A DNA stretch of 64,000 nt from Micrasema longulum. Taxonomy: Eukaryota; Arthropoda; Insecta; Trichoptera; Brachycentridae. The DNA is taken from positions 1 through 64,000 of the forward strand of contig JAGVSM010004908.1 in assembly GCA_022494885.1 (NCBI GenBank), written 5' to 3'. Below are positions 11,400-21,800 of the stretch, in pieces (positions within the stretch are counted from its first letter, which is position 1; each line of letters opens with the position of its first letter). The notes beneath the pieces were generated by a model. The model was not told the DNA's origin and did no database searches. It worked only from the letters and a program-made list of their open reading frames with translations. The position numbers and the translations under genes were made by a program.

Positions 11400-11560
11400 C
11401 GGTTGTAGACCCATGGTAGTCTCGTTGATTCTGGATCAGAGTTTCGAAGTTTGAATCCCACTTTACAAAAACTTCCTACCCATTTTCTCGGTTATTTATG
11501 AGTAACTGAAAATGGCTCCAAAATTAATATACTTGGGTCAGTTTTGTAGTTTCATTATTT
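11400..11560 (+). repeat. SINE-like family S2 copy
   Basis: GGATCAGAGTTTCGAAGTTT, GAATCCCACTTTAC, then GAGTAACTGAAAATGGCTCC. The order recurs at 14.7 and 27.0 kb. A tRNA-like B box is suggested by the TTCGAATCCC-type string. Confidence 0.55.
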
Positions 11561-11599
11561 TTAAACTCAACGACAACTTCATTAATGAATAAAGTTTAG

Positions 11600-12110
11600 T
11601 GAAATATGAAAAAAAAAAATCGTACGTGCGGTAAAAATTAGAGTATTCATTTAATTATACTGCCAAGTTTCTCGAAAATGTTTACAAAATCAATAAAAAT
11701 GGTTATAATAAAAATGAACCACTTTAAAACGTCAAAGGTTCAGGTGAACAATAACCTTTTAATTATGGCGTTGTTATATGTTGCGATAGATTTTTGGTTT
11801 CCGGGTAGCCATGTTTTCCACCGTTTAGTGTGTTTTGACAGGTACGGATTTATTAATTTATTTTATTTTATTAACAATATTTTTGTTTGCATTTTTTATA
11901 TAATGTTAATGTTATGTTTTAATGTTCCTTTTAAATGTTAAAAAAACTCACTTACTTAAACATGGGACGTCACGGGACGAGTAATTTAAAAATTACAAAA
12001 CTCAAATCATAGCGGTGATAATATAGCCTACAAAAGAAAAAAAAAGGCTTTATTGAACAGTCAATTTAATTTTTAAAAAAACACAAAATTACTGAACTTC
12101 GTCATTGTAT
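11600..12110 (+). mobile_element. MITE-A copy 4, diverged subfamily
   Basis: Keeps the GTGCGGTAAAAATTAGAG block, GGGACGTCACGGGACGAG near 11967, AATCATAGCGGTG and the end ACTGAACTTCGTCATT. Its middle (GTTGTTATATGTTGCGATAG, TTTCCGGGTAGCCAT) is shared with copy 7 at 35.4 kb but not with copy 1, so there are two subfamilies. Confidence 0.7.
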
Positions 12111-12535
12111 TCGATAATTTTTGGTCTCTAAATAAATTGGATAGATTTTTTTTAAATACTGCCCTAAATAATGTTTTGCTTTTGATTGAGCCATATTATT
12201 ATTTTTGATGTATTTTTAAAATTGATTTCGGTCTAACGATATTTTTATTTCACTATATTCCACCATGGCATCAAAACTTCGAGCGAGGGTGTAAAATATT
12301 TGTTTTTAATGACCAGTACCTATTCAAAAGGCCGTGGAAACTTCTTTCATTTAATTAAATCGTAAACTCAAAATGAAAATACAGGTTTATTTATGAGAAA
12401 AACTATTGTTGAGGTAAAATCAAAAAATGCATTTGTTAAAAAGCTATCTAATATTTTGATTGTTTTGTTGAGTTGCTTAAAACGTTTTTCAAATCTCCAC
12501 TGGGCAGAGCAATACCTCGTCCTCTGGGTGAAAAA

Positions 12536-12712
12536 ATATACGGCGGCCATTTTAAAATGAAAACCGCGCGCTTTCCACAAAACGCGGCAATAAAAATACT
12601 TTATCGCGGCGCGGTTAGCAAGTAAAGCGGATTTATGGCGGGCTTATCACGGGCGGCGCGGCGCGGGAAACTGCGAAACACCCCGCGGGAGAGGGGTGGA
12701 GAAAGAGATTGT
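12536..12712. promoter_or_regulatory. GC-rich island in toy's upstream intron or flank
   Basis: Abrupt CpG-rich stretch (GGCGCGGCGCGGGAAACTGC, CGGCGGCCATTTTAAAATG, ACACCCCGCGGGAGAGG) in very AT-rich DNA, about 2.6 kb before the first toy exon in the window. It contains an E2F-type site (GCGCGGGAAA, 12661) and a GCCAT word (Pho/YY1 core, 12546). No exon or ORF fits. It may be an internal promoter or enhancer, or a GC-rich transposon fragment. Confidence 0.35.
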
Positions 12713-13154
12713 TCTAAACTTTGAATTTATATTGTAACATTATATTAGGCTGTAAAATGTTCCCGTTTCTAGCTACTACCCGACGAAATTGCTTTTAAAG
12801 AGTTACATAATGTCCTACGTCTAGAACATTTTTTTTTTCAAATTGACTCTTTACCGCTCTCAAAACCCTTTGGCGGTGGATTATGGAACCTTTTTTTTAT
12901 CAAATTACCTACCTACTAAGAAAATCATAAAAAATGTATAATCCTAAATCATTTCGTCCCGATAAGCTGCCATATCGTCAGTTTGTCATCTGGTGCTCAG
13001 ACATGAGTGTAAATTGTATAAAATAAGAGAGAACGCAACACCGTATTTGTTCCCAGTAGCGTGCACAAACTTAATAACCAAGGTAGACAATGATGAAATT
13101 CAGTGTTTTTAAAAAATATATATATTTTTAAACTGACAAAATATACTTTAACAA

Positions 13155-13610
13155 ATTACAACAGGGATGGAAAATACCTTTAATAATGGAATATGGAAGT
13201 CAAGATATTTACAGGGCTTATGACCTGTCATTGGCTGGTTTAAGTGGCCACTTTACACACTGTGTAACATTCACCATTTGCCTATGTTTGAACATCCATA
13301 TTTCTTCAATTCTTCCATTTGTTAATTTTAGTGAAGTTAAAGAGCTGAAACCTTTATTGTTGTGAAGAGATTCATCTGACTGAATTATTTCACATACTAG
13401 GCAACGCCTGAAAACTATTTAATTTTTAAACTTCTTCTTGGACCAGTTGGTTTCATTACAATATTGGAGTTTGTCCAAATGTTCATAGACAAAAGACTGG
13501 ATTTCACCCCCTCGGGGGTCATTAAGATTAACAAATTACAACAGGGATGGAGAATACCTGAAATAAGGGAATATAGAAGTCAAAGCATTTACAGGGCAAA
13601 ATATTGTGAC
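13155..13610 (+). repeat. repeat family B, duplicated copy
   Basis: The family start (ACAAATTACAACAGGGATGG) occurs twice, at 13154 and 13529, followed both times by a GGAATAT-GAAGTCAA block. The first copy is long (to AGTTTGTCCAAATG, 13480) and the second stops after about 80 bp. A small palindrome CCCCCTCGGGGG lies between them at 13508. Confidence 0.7.
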
Positions 13611-13639
13611 AAAATATACTTTTTTTAAACAACATTTTT

Positions 13640-13765
13640 TTCTAAATTTCTACGTATAGTATTATCATCGCAGTATTTTTTTAAAGTTTTGTATGTCTGA
13701 TATTACTCCTCGTATGACGTCTCAAGTTCTCTTCTTTGTTTGTTATTAGCCGATAAAACTAAACT
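13640..13765 (-). mobile_element. MITE-A fragment
   Basis: Short reverse fragment with TATTATCATCGCAG, AAAGTTTTGTATGTCTGATA and ATGACGTCTCAAGTTCTC, truncated just before a LINE 3' end. Confidence 0.6.
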
Positions 13766-13789
13766 TATATAACTAAAATACTTCCTTTT

Positions 13790-14300
13790 AAGGTGATGCC
13801 ACTGCATGACACAACCAATACTATTTTGAATATCGTAAACTTTTCTGCTCACACAAATTTAAAATACACATTTGGTCATGATATTTACAATTACAATGCG
13901 CGTTACTCACGTAATCTTCATGTGTCTAAGTTTCGCTCAACGAAGTTTGGCAGAAGGTATCTGGAAAATATTGGCCATGCCAAATTTAATGAACTGCCCG
14001 ATGAGCTAAAACACCAAAACTTGAATAGCACATCCAAAAGTGTCGCAATTAAAAAATATTACTTAAATCTTTTTGATAGTGATAGCTTTTAATGTAATTT
14101 ATATAGATGGTGTAAAGTACTATGTTTCATGTTTTATTACTATTTCGGATGTATTAGTTAATACATCGTTATGTATGATATTATGTATTGTCACGAAAAT
14201 GTTTTCTTTATATTTACGGTCCCAAATGAGTTTTTTTTAACAACTCCTGGGAGTATATGTACTTTATGTATTATATGTTTTATTAATATAAAAAATTAAA
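13790..14300 (+). pseudogene. LINE 3' end: RT C-terminal segment plus A-rich tail
   Basis: A 99-codon open stretch to TAA 14090-14092 includes YNARYSRNLHVSKFRSTKFG and then RRYLENIGHAKFNELPDEL. This is the (YNTR...L..P..RT..G...F.Y.G...WN.LP.E) block that closes many LINE ORF2 proteins. The 3' UTR ends in AT-rich sequence where MITE-A copy 5 starts. Ancestral ORF upstream is missing (5' truncation). Confidence 0.6.
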
Positions 14301-14646
14301 ATAAAAAAAAAACACAAAAAACATTTTGATTTTTATCTTATTACCATCACTGCGATTTTTTCTAATTCGGTAATTTTGAAATAACTCCGCCCGTGACGTC
14401 ACTAGTTGTCGGTGATTTGTCCTGACTGTTGATTTGGCTTCCCGAAAACCGGAAATCTGATGATTTGTTGAATAGCACGAACTGAACATGGCGTAGTTCA
14501 AAGTAGTTTTATAAAAAAATATTTTTAATATTTTTTTCATTGAGTTTTGAGAAACTTTGCCGTACCTACAATTAAATGCTTTGATTTTAACTGAGTGTAA
14601 TATTTTTTTTCACATCCAATTTCCTGTAGCACCGAACTTCCTAATT
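14300..14646 (-). mobile_element. MITE-A copy 5, reverse, left end lost
   Basis: Reverse copy with CCGCCCGTGACGTCACTAG (TGACGTCA at 14395), CCGGAAATCTGATG and the terminal CCAATTTCCTGTAGCACCG then AACTTCCTAATT. The A-rich start abuts the 3' tail of a LINE. Confidence 0.7.
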
Positions 14647-14704
14647 ACAATAATAATCAAAACAAACATTTATCTGTAGAAATAATACATAGAGATATTT
14701 GCTT

Positions 14705-14855
14705 ACTCCCAGTAAAGCAACAAATCAGGATCAGAGGTTCGAGCCCCACTCTACCTCAAGTCGATTCCCATTTTCCAATTGTGAGTTATTTACAACTCGT
14801 TGAAAGTGGCTCTATTAATTGTTATTGTTGTATTTGGGTAAATCATAAGAACGTA
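14705..14855 (+). repeat. SINE-like family S2 copy
   Basis: GGATCAGAGGTTCGAGCCCC is the clearest B box of the family, followed by CATTTTCCAATTGTGAGTTA and GTTGAAAGTGGCTCTATT. Confidence 0.58.
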
Positions 14856-15309
14856 AATATTAATTGAAAAAAATATATTATATAATGTAGGCATACGTTT
14901 ATCTAGGTAATATATTGTTGCATTTATTTTCATGAATAAAATAATGAAGGAGTTAAAATCAATATGGAAAAAATATTAATAATACCATACATAAGAAACT
15001 AGAGATTACACATAATATATCGTGTACGATTAAAAAGAAAAGAACTACAATTTAAGAACTCATTGTACAGTTACCTGAAGAAGTAAAGTAAATTGAAAAC
15101 CTGAAAATATATTTTAAAATTATGAACATGTTCTTGATAAACTTTCATGTAAGGTGTAACTTACTTTTAAAAAAAAAGTTTCATAATACAAAAATCTAAA
15201 TTTCAACATTACATAATTGATTATGTATGTACTATTTTATCACTTAGGATAAGTAAATTTATGCAATAATGATAAGTTATGAGTCTGATAAATAATTTTG
15301 TTTTTTCAG
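14856..15309. other. end of the intron before the first toy exon
   Basis: AT-rich, with a T-rich acceptor tract at 15296-15309. No other feature. Confidence 0.6.
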
Positions 15310-15477
15310 TAAATGAATTGGACGGTCTCAACTCCGACGAAACGGGTTCTGGAGACAACAGCAACGCCGGTAGCAGTGCAGGACCTGATGATGACCAGGC
15401 TAGACTAAGGCTGAAGAGGAAGCTGCAGAGAAATAGAACCTCATTTACTAACGATCAGATAGATAGCCTAGAAAGAG
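15310..15477 (+). CDS. toy: toy (Pax6 family) exon: linker and start of homeodomain
   Basis: First Pax6-family exon in the window. A polypyrimidine tract ending in AG (15308-15309) precedes it and a GTAAAT donor follows. It enters in phase 1, so its first codon is shared with an exon upstream of the window. It encodes an acidic Gly/Ser/Asn linker ([15 protein letters not shown]...) of about 37 residues, then KRK and the homeodomain start [18 protein letters not shown]. The last base (G) joins the next exon to make Glu. Pax6 proteins are transcription factors that bind DNA through a paired domain plus this homeodomain and specify eye development. The paired domain is absent here; I looked for its Trp-rich C-terminal boundary between 1 and 15309 and found none, so that intron may exceed 15 kb. 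Recognition as Pax6 is certain; toy rather than eyeless rests on the later exons. Confidence 0.93.
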
Positions 15478-15600
15478 GTAAATGTCTTATTTATGGATTG
15501 AAATAGTATTATAAAATGGTAGGCAATATAATTATTTATAGGATATTTTTAAAACACATGTTGAGAATATGGAAGTTTAGGCAAATGCCCAAGCATTTGA

Positions 15601-16018
15601 ACGTAGTTATGCAGAAAGCAGCCAGTCCACGGTTTAAAAAAATGAGATATTGATGTTATCGGGTGCAGTAAGGTCAATTCTATGTTCTGCTAAATACAGC
15701 CAGACCGCTTTTACACAAAAAAAATGTATTTAATCGCCTTCTGAAAATGGTGTCGATTACAAAAACGGAATTTTTCTATTTGCAGAAAACACCCACAGCA
15801 CTAGAAAAATCTTACAGTTCTTTGAAAATCATTAAAACTGGTCAAGTAAATAATTAGATTCTTGTTTTTCATATAAAAAAAGCAATGTTTTCATTGTATA
15901 TCATTTGTTAAAGTCAAAAACATTCTAACTGTTGTGTAGATTTGTATATTCACTCTTTTTACAAAAGTACTATTATCTCACATTTCTATGGCTGGCTGCT
16001 TTCTGCATAACTACGTTC
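15601..16018. mobile_element. MITE-C, full length, 25 bp terminal repeats, 8 bp target duplication
   Basis: Starts ACGTAGTTATGCAGAAAGCA then GCCAG and ends with its perfect complement (CTGGC, TGCTTTCTGCATAACTACGT). Flanks are GCATTTGA and TCATTTGA, an 8 bp target-site duplication with one mismatch, as made by hAT-superfamily transposases. About 418 bp, no ORF, inside the first toy intron of the window. Confidence 0.82.
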
Positions 16019-16029
16019 ATTTGATCTGC

Positions 16030-16510
16030 CATGTTTTTTCACCTCAATCCATCAGCGCCAAAATAAATGTAAATTTTATAAAAAAATATTTGTTTTTAAT
16101 ATTGTTGCTTCACCTTCGTAATGCTGCGGATATCCTAATCAATCTTCTAAACGCATCCTGTGGTCTTGTCCCTTTCTCCCTCTCAATGAATGCCGAATGG
16201 AGTGACCCTTTTATCAGTCCTGTCGGGTATACAGATCTGGTGGCTTCCAAAAGGAATTTCAAGGTTAAAAGGAGTTTCAAGATTTCAGCGAATTTATCAC
16301 GTCAAATCAATTGAATCCCAGTTAGCGAAAAATTCACATCCCACTTTTCCTCAATCCGACGAAGTAGATATTATGTACTTCTGGATTTCGTTATTTGAGA
16401 ACAAAGATGGCAAGAGCTCCTTCAGGCAGCTTTTCTCGTTCGGAGACGAGTGATTTTTCCTTGTATGTGGGCATCGCCAAGGAGACTTAAGTCCTTATAC
16501 GCGGTGTGCG
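16030..16510. repeat. repeat family R (two copies in window)
   Basis: CGGATATCCTAATCAATCTT, TGTCGGGTATACAGATCTGG, TGGCTTCC, then GTATGTGGGCATCGCCAAGG and AGACTTA. The same order is found at 53.95-54.4 kb. No terminal repeats or clear ORF seen; it might be a LINE UTR. Confidence 0.55.
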
Positions 16511-16514
16511 GTAC

Positions 16515-16640
16515 CTTTGCGGGGGGCAAGCTATCATCGGCTGGGTTAAGTGATCACTTTACACACGGTGTAACAATAATCATTCTGCCCATAGGCAGTT
16601 GACTTCCATATTCACGCATGGCATCTGTTCTGTATCCTAT
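16515..16640 (+). repeat. repeat family B fragment
   Basis: ATCATCGGCTGGGTTAAGTG, ATCACTTTACACACGGTGTA and CATTCTGCCCATAGGC are a diverged piece of repeat family B. Confidence 0.5.
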
Positions 16641-16789
16641 ATATGCAAAAAATTAAGAATAGTCCAGAAACCGCAACGCGCATCAAACAGAAGGTGACTA
16701 AACTACTCCTTAGGGAGTAGTTTTACGTTTTGACCATTACTTTATATGCAGACGTCGCTCAGTGCGCAACTCCCGATATGAATTCAATT

Positions 16790-16965
16790 ATGCCGTGTTG
16801 TGTCGTTTTAAAGTGTAGAAATACTGCTGGGATAAAAAAACAGGATGGGATCACATTTCATGTGTAAGTAGCAAATGCATGTGTGTAGCAAATGCATTAC
16901 ATCAAATTTTAATTGTATTTCCATCTGTCAGATTGCCAAATAAAACAAAATGCACATTTTGTTAG
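16790..16965 (+). pseudogene. THAP-domain gene fragment with a 68 bp intron
   Basis: ATG 16790 opens MPCCVVLKCRNTAGIKKQDG then ITFH, the start of a THAP zinc finger (C2CH: C4 and C9 here, with the FH-LP motif). A perfect GTAAGT donor lies at 16864 and a CTGTCAG acceptor at 16931. Splicing gives GT|A = Val and continues LPNKTKCTFC before a stop. FHxLP across the junction is the expected THAP sequence, so the intron is real. Only about 36 residues precede the stop, and no downstream coiled coil or transposase domain was found. THAP domains occur in host DNA-binding proteins and in P-element-type transposases. It lies in a toy intron, sense to toy. Confidence 0.6.
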
Positions 16966-17580
16966 TGTTGCCAGTGTAGTCAAATTTGTTACGCTACTTT
17001 GCTTATCTAATGAGAGAACTAACGAAAATTGGACCTTTCGGATTAAAGAAAGTCGTGGTGGACATTCGACCGTCATTATCTTGAAAACATAATGACATCA
17101 AATATTATTTATCATGACATAAAAATATCCGCTTTATGTAAAATAAAATTTGTTTAATTTTTTAAGTCCTAAGTTCATTAATTCAATTTCTCTTATTAAA
17201 TTACCCTTTACGTATCTAATTATATGTACGAGTATTTATGTTTGGTTTTGGTATACATTCCCATGCATGATGGTTTTTCATAGAGAAAGAGAGATATGGA
17301 GAGAACAAGCGACATCTATTTTTAACGGAGGAAAGATGTCCTGTCCATACACATCTTCCTCGCCCTTCGTTAATCTGCATAAAAAAAAATTCTTTAGGAA
17401 TAGTTTAGTTGATTTTCCTCAATACGCAACTGAATGAGAATTTCCTGGGACTCTATAAAAACTGCGGATGGGGTGGACTTTAGGAACCCTTCAATATTGA
17501 CCCACATCAATAAAGGTTTCGCTCATGTACCTCACAAAAATCAACAAGTGTGAGAGATAAGTATATATTTTTATTTGCAG

Positions 17581-17663
17581 AATTTGAGCGTACGCATTAT
17601 CCGGATGTTTTCGCGAGGGAAAGGTTAGCAGCTAAAATTGGACTTCCAGAAGCAAGAATACAG
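17581..17663 (+). CDS. toy: toy exon: middle of homeodomain
   Basis: An 83 bp exon between TTATTTGCAG and GTAAAA. It starts in phase 1 (G|AA = Glu) and ends on a codon boundary. It reads [20 protein letters not shown] and then GLPEARIQ, which is homeodomain helix 1 end, helix 2 and the start of helix 3. The sequence is nearly identical to known insect and vertebrate Pax6 homeodomains. The intron just before helix 3 (before VWFSNRR) is a classical Pax6 position. Nothing odd is seen in this exon. Confidence 0.95.
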
Positions 17664-17989
17664 GTAAAAAAAAACCGTAATATTAAACTATTTAGCTTCT
17701 AGTCGATGCCATGTATTGTTCTCTTCATTTTAACCCTGCCTATAATGGGTAATACTAATATGAAGGAAACCCGATTTCATTAAAAAAATCAATAGAAAAA
17801 TCGCTGAAAATATTTTTGCTTTTACAGAACAAACCAAATTTTAGAGTGATTTTTCAAACAGTCATTTGTCAGAATTGATGATTTTTTTTATTTTATAGAA
17901 ATAAACGGCACTTAGTGTCTTTTACATATTAGTTGCATTTACATTAAAATACATAAATGTAAGTGAAATTATAAGTAAAATATAGTATT

Positions 17990-18345
17990 TATCGATTATG
18001 GAATATTCTACCCACTAATGTTAGAGTCGCCCCTTCTTTATTTACATGTAAGTCAAGATTGAAATGTCACTATCTAAATATTTAATTTGTTCCTTTATCC
18101 TTCTTCTTTCCTTCCCATCCCCTATCCTCTCTTCATAATATAGTGTTATTTTTTATATTTTTTATTTTGTTAATCTTTGTTTTTAATTGTGTATAAAATT
18201 GTAAGATTCAATATGTCCCATGTCTTGTAATTTTCTCAAACCGAACGGTTTGGGTAGGTAGAAAGAAATTGCCTCAAGGCAATATGCCCGCCCGTATATG
18301 TAAATTAATTTTATATGAATATAAACTGTTGAATAAATAAATATA
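17990..18345 (+). pseudogene. LINE 3' end with ORF tail, UTR and AATAAA tail
   Basis: LWNILPTNVRVAPSLFTCKS and RLKCHYLNI-stop match the conserved end of a LINE ORF2 (WN.LP..vR.a.SL..FK..L). A 250 bp 3' UTR follows with the palindromic GCCTCAAGGC box and GAATAAATAAAT. Inserted in the toy intron, sense to toy. Confidence 0.6.
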
Positions 18346-18664
18346 GTATTAAAAATAAATTAAAACTAAACAGTTATTTACAAATTAAGAAGTAAAAAAA
18401 AACATTTTAAAAATAATATTACATATCAGTTACAAAAATATTGATAAATATATAATATTGTATCAAAGAAATGTTTTGAACCTGGAAAAAAAACTAAGAA
18501 ATCAATCCAAATAAATCAAAACAATTTTGAATAATACCATACGATAAAAAAATAATTAAATGTATTATTATTTAAAAATACTACTTAGGTAACTAGTATA
18601 TTCATAAAAAATACAGATATAAAAACATTAATAAAGAAATTTAAACAATAACAACATCAAACGA

Positions 18665-19115
18665 TCACGCCGTTTCCCCGTAAGGGTAGGCAGATAGGAG
18701 AGAGTGCAATATCACTCTGTCTTCGCATACAGATCTCGCTTCCTCTACATTCGAACATCTTCTCGTGCACGGACTTTTGACATGTCCATCTTCAAGTATT
18801 TGCTCGATTTGGTCATGCCATGTCTTTCTCGGTCTTCTTCTATTTCTGATACCTCAACATTCGCTTCGTAAATATTTTTAGCCTTTCTGTCGCTGTACAT
18901 TCCCTTTACGTGTCCGACGCAGAGCTTCTTTCTTGATTTTATCGATAATGCTTATCTCAGCCTAACATAATGTACTGATCTCGACATTTGTGCACCTATC
19001 GTACATAGTTTTCCAACACATCCGCCTTAGAGATCGCATTTCGACAGCATTCAGCCTACTTTTATCCCTGTTTTTCCATACTTCGCTCTCGTACTTCAGG
19101 GTCGGCACCAGTACT
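18665..19115 (-). pseudogene. RTE-like LINE 3' end, reverse, longest copy
   Basis: Reverse copy from CCGTTTCCCCGTAAGGG (3' end) to CGTACTTCAGGGTCGGCACC. On the - strand it reads fragments of NAISKADV, a Lys/Glu-rich middle and CMRRQSD...SPICLPLRG. It is in toy's intron, opposite to toy. Confidence 0.6.
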
Positions 19116-19357
19116 CCATTTTTCAATTTCAAAGTGAAATCCCTTTATAATCAAATAAATAAACCTAAAGGGCTTCTTTTAAAGATAGAGCGAATAATTA
19201 TAACTCTTAGTTATTATCATGTTTTGGAAGGTACAGACTGTCAAAAAAATTAGTAATCGCTTAAAATCGGATATACAACCTATTTTTACAATGGCAAAAC
19301 CAAATAATTATAAGTGGCTTGTTTGTCTATGAGTTGTGAAATTATTTTTCGTTACTG

Positions 19358-20123
19358 TTGCTTGTTAACTCTGCTGTCATAAGAAGTAAGGACGCATTTA
19401 ACATTTTTTCATTTCATATTTGAAATCAGAAAAAAAATACGCATCGACTAAAAATACATCTCTCTTCCTAAAATAACCACAACCCTATTATTTTAACTAA
19501 TAAATGAGACTAAACTGCAAAAATTTTTGAAGATTACTAAATATAAAAGGCTGTTCTGACTTATATAAATGTTAAAGACTGATTAACATACTTATTTTTT
19601 CTTCTATTCCGTTTTTTAAAACATCTGAAATGAATGTACCTACTCGTTTCCAATTAAATTTAAGATCTGCTGGTAATTTCGAAGTTGATTAATTATTAGG
19701 TCGGCGTTACTAGTTTAAAAAACATTAAATGGTCAGTAACGTCTATTTTATTTAGTTGAGTAGAATCAATTGGCATATTAACACTAAAAAAGAAAGACGT
19801 TTTCTTAATTACTAAATAAAAATGGCGTTTCTAGCTAGAAACGTCTTTTCATTGAAGTATAAAATATTTTCTTGTATTTTTTTTTACTAAAAAGAAGATG
19901 AACATGTTAATTTTTAAATATATAACGTAAAATTTATTAAAATTAATACATGTATTCCGTTAGGGCAAACCATAATACATACTGCCGCATAATAATATAC
20001 TTAATTTTTGTAGAATTTTTTGCACAGCGAGTTTAATCTCTGAGTTACAAAATATTTATTTTCTCAGTTTTTTTGTTTTATGTGGAAACGTCCTTCTTTC
20101 TTATGACGGCAGAACTGTTGCCT
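19358..20123. mobile_element. inverted-repeat element E with central palindrome
   Basis: Left arm TTAACTCTGCTGTCATAAGA and AGTAAGGACGCATTTA; right arm AACGTCCTTCTTTCTTATGA and CGGCAGAACTGTTG are its approximate complement (~35-40 bp). Near the middle is an 18 bp perfect palindrome CGTTTCTAGCTAGAAACG (19826-19843). Non-coding. Confidence 0.6.
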
Positions 20124-20664
20124 TAAGGGAAAATTTATAAAAACACCAGCAACCTTATACCCTTAATAAAAGGTCCAATAAAAAAAATTATCCATATTGA
20201 ATCCATGAAATTAGTAACGAAAATGAAAGTAAGTAAGTACTTAAATAACATACTATAATCTGCATTCTTCTTTAGTGTTACAAGGTGATTGTGTCGGACA
20301 AAAGTAAAAGCCGGCATCGTAGTTTGCAGATATACAAATATGTATCTATCAAGACCGTTTACATATGTCCGATTAGCTGTCTAATGAAACGTAAGAGCTC
20401 AAAGGGGTCCATACACGTTCACCGCTTCACCATAGATTACAATATGACACTCACACAGGGCTCGCTATGTTGCCGGACTGCATGGCATAAAGGCTTCGGT
20501 GTTGCAATTCAATTATAGATTAACTAATGGTGGCAGGTAGGTACTTGGAATTGAGGTGGATAAATAATTGTGTTAGTTTGGCAAACAGTTTGCCGCATTT
20601 TCAAAACTGTTGCACTTCCTTTGTGGATTTAGTAGATATTAATGAGAAATTAGATGAGAAATCA

Positions 20665-20920
20665 TGATCGTCATCATTTCTCCATCCATACTCAATGGTT
20701 CATAGGGCACTGCGTAAGCATTTAAATTGTAACGTATCTAGATCATATTTGTTACATGGAATTTAAGGATGTCAGTTATATTCTGGATGTGCCAGTCCAG
20801 GAACGGTGAAATATTTCAATATAGAACCACCTTTAAAAAACAATATTTTGCATCCATTCTGCCAGGAATCGAAACATAAGACTTTAATAATGGTAGGCGA
20901 ACGCGCCAACCACTGCAAAA
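20665..20920 (-). repeat. tRNA-derived SINE S1, copy
   Basis: Tail TCATCATTTC, CATAGGGCACTGCGTAAGC, TTACATGGAATTTAAGG, body CCAGTCCAGGAACGGTGAAA and reversed head GCCAGGAATCGAAAC with CGCGCCAACCACTGC. Confidence 0.7.
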
Positions 20921-21129
20921 TGAAGCGGTCTCATCTCCACTCGATTTCCTCTTTCAGGTTTTTTAACTTAGAATAGCTATCGATGTGAAAATACTCGTCC
21001 AGGGGTCTTATTCTAAATCTTCTCGCAGGAGTAGAAAAGATTCTCACTGTATTATTATTATTTATAAAAAATTTGCATTATTATTTTATAATGTATTCCA
21101 TGTGATGGTTTTTGAAAGAAATATAAGTA

Positions 21130-21800
21130 TGACTAAATATGAAATCACTGTGAATGTGGTTATACTAAAACAGATGGAGGAATTCGTGTATCTGGGAAGT
21201 ATGTTTAGTAGAGATGGAATGACTGAGAAAGATATTCAAAGGAGGGTGAGTGCCGGGAATAGAGTGAATGGTGCAGTTAAATCAACTTTGACAAATAAAT
21301 GTTTGTCGCAAGAGACAAAATAAGCAGTTCACAATGGAATCCAGGTCCCGACCCTGATGTATTAAGCAAATAAAGATATGGAAAAACAGGAATGAAAGTA
21401 GGCTGAATGCTGTTGAAATGCGATCTCTCAGGCGAATGTGTGGTAAAACTATGTACGATATCTATCGTACATAGTGCATCTGCACAAATGTCGAGATTCG
21501 TACATTACGTAAGGGTGAAATAAGCATTATCGACGTGTAGGGCGATAATAAACAGCGAAAGAACGGCTAAGAATATGTACAATGCGAATGTTGATGGATG
21601 CAAAAATAGAGAAAGACCGAGGAAGACATGACGTGGCACAAATACTTGAAGATGGATATGTCAAAAGTCGACATAATCAGCGTACGTGTAGAGGAAGCGA
21701 GATCTGTATGCAAAGATATAGTGATGTGGCGTTTTATCCTCTCTGCCTACCCTAACGGGGAAACGGTGTGATGGTTTGTTTGTTTGTTTATAGTGTATTC
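21130..21800 (+). pseudogene. RTE-like LINE 3' part
   Basis: An open stretch reads QMEEFVYLGSMFSRDGMTEK and DIQRRVSAGNRVNGAV, the post-RT region (F.YLGS...DG...EI..RI..G) of insect LINE ORF2. Downstream, degenerate LNAVEMRSLRR-like and CKDIVMW-like parts follow, then a (GTTT)n tail at 21773-21793. The copy extends further 5' than the others. Confidence 0.65.

Noticed and set aside
16190..16453. Two 87-108 codon frames at 16.0-16.45 kb as a gene
   Set aside because: They lie in repeat family R, which has a second non-open copy at 54 kb.
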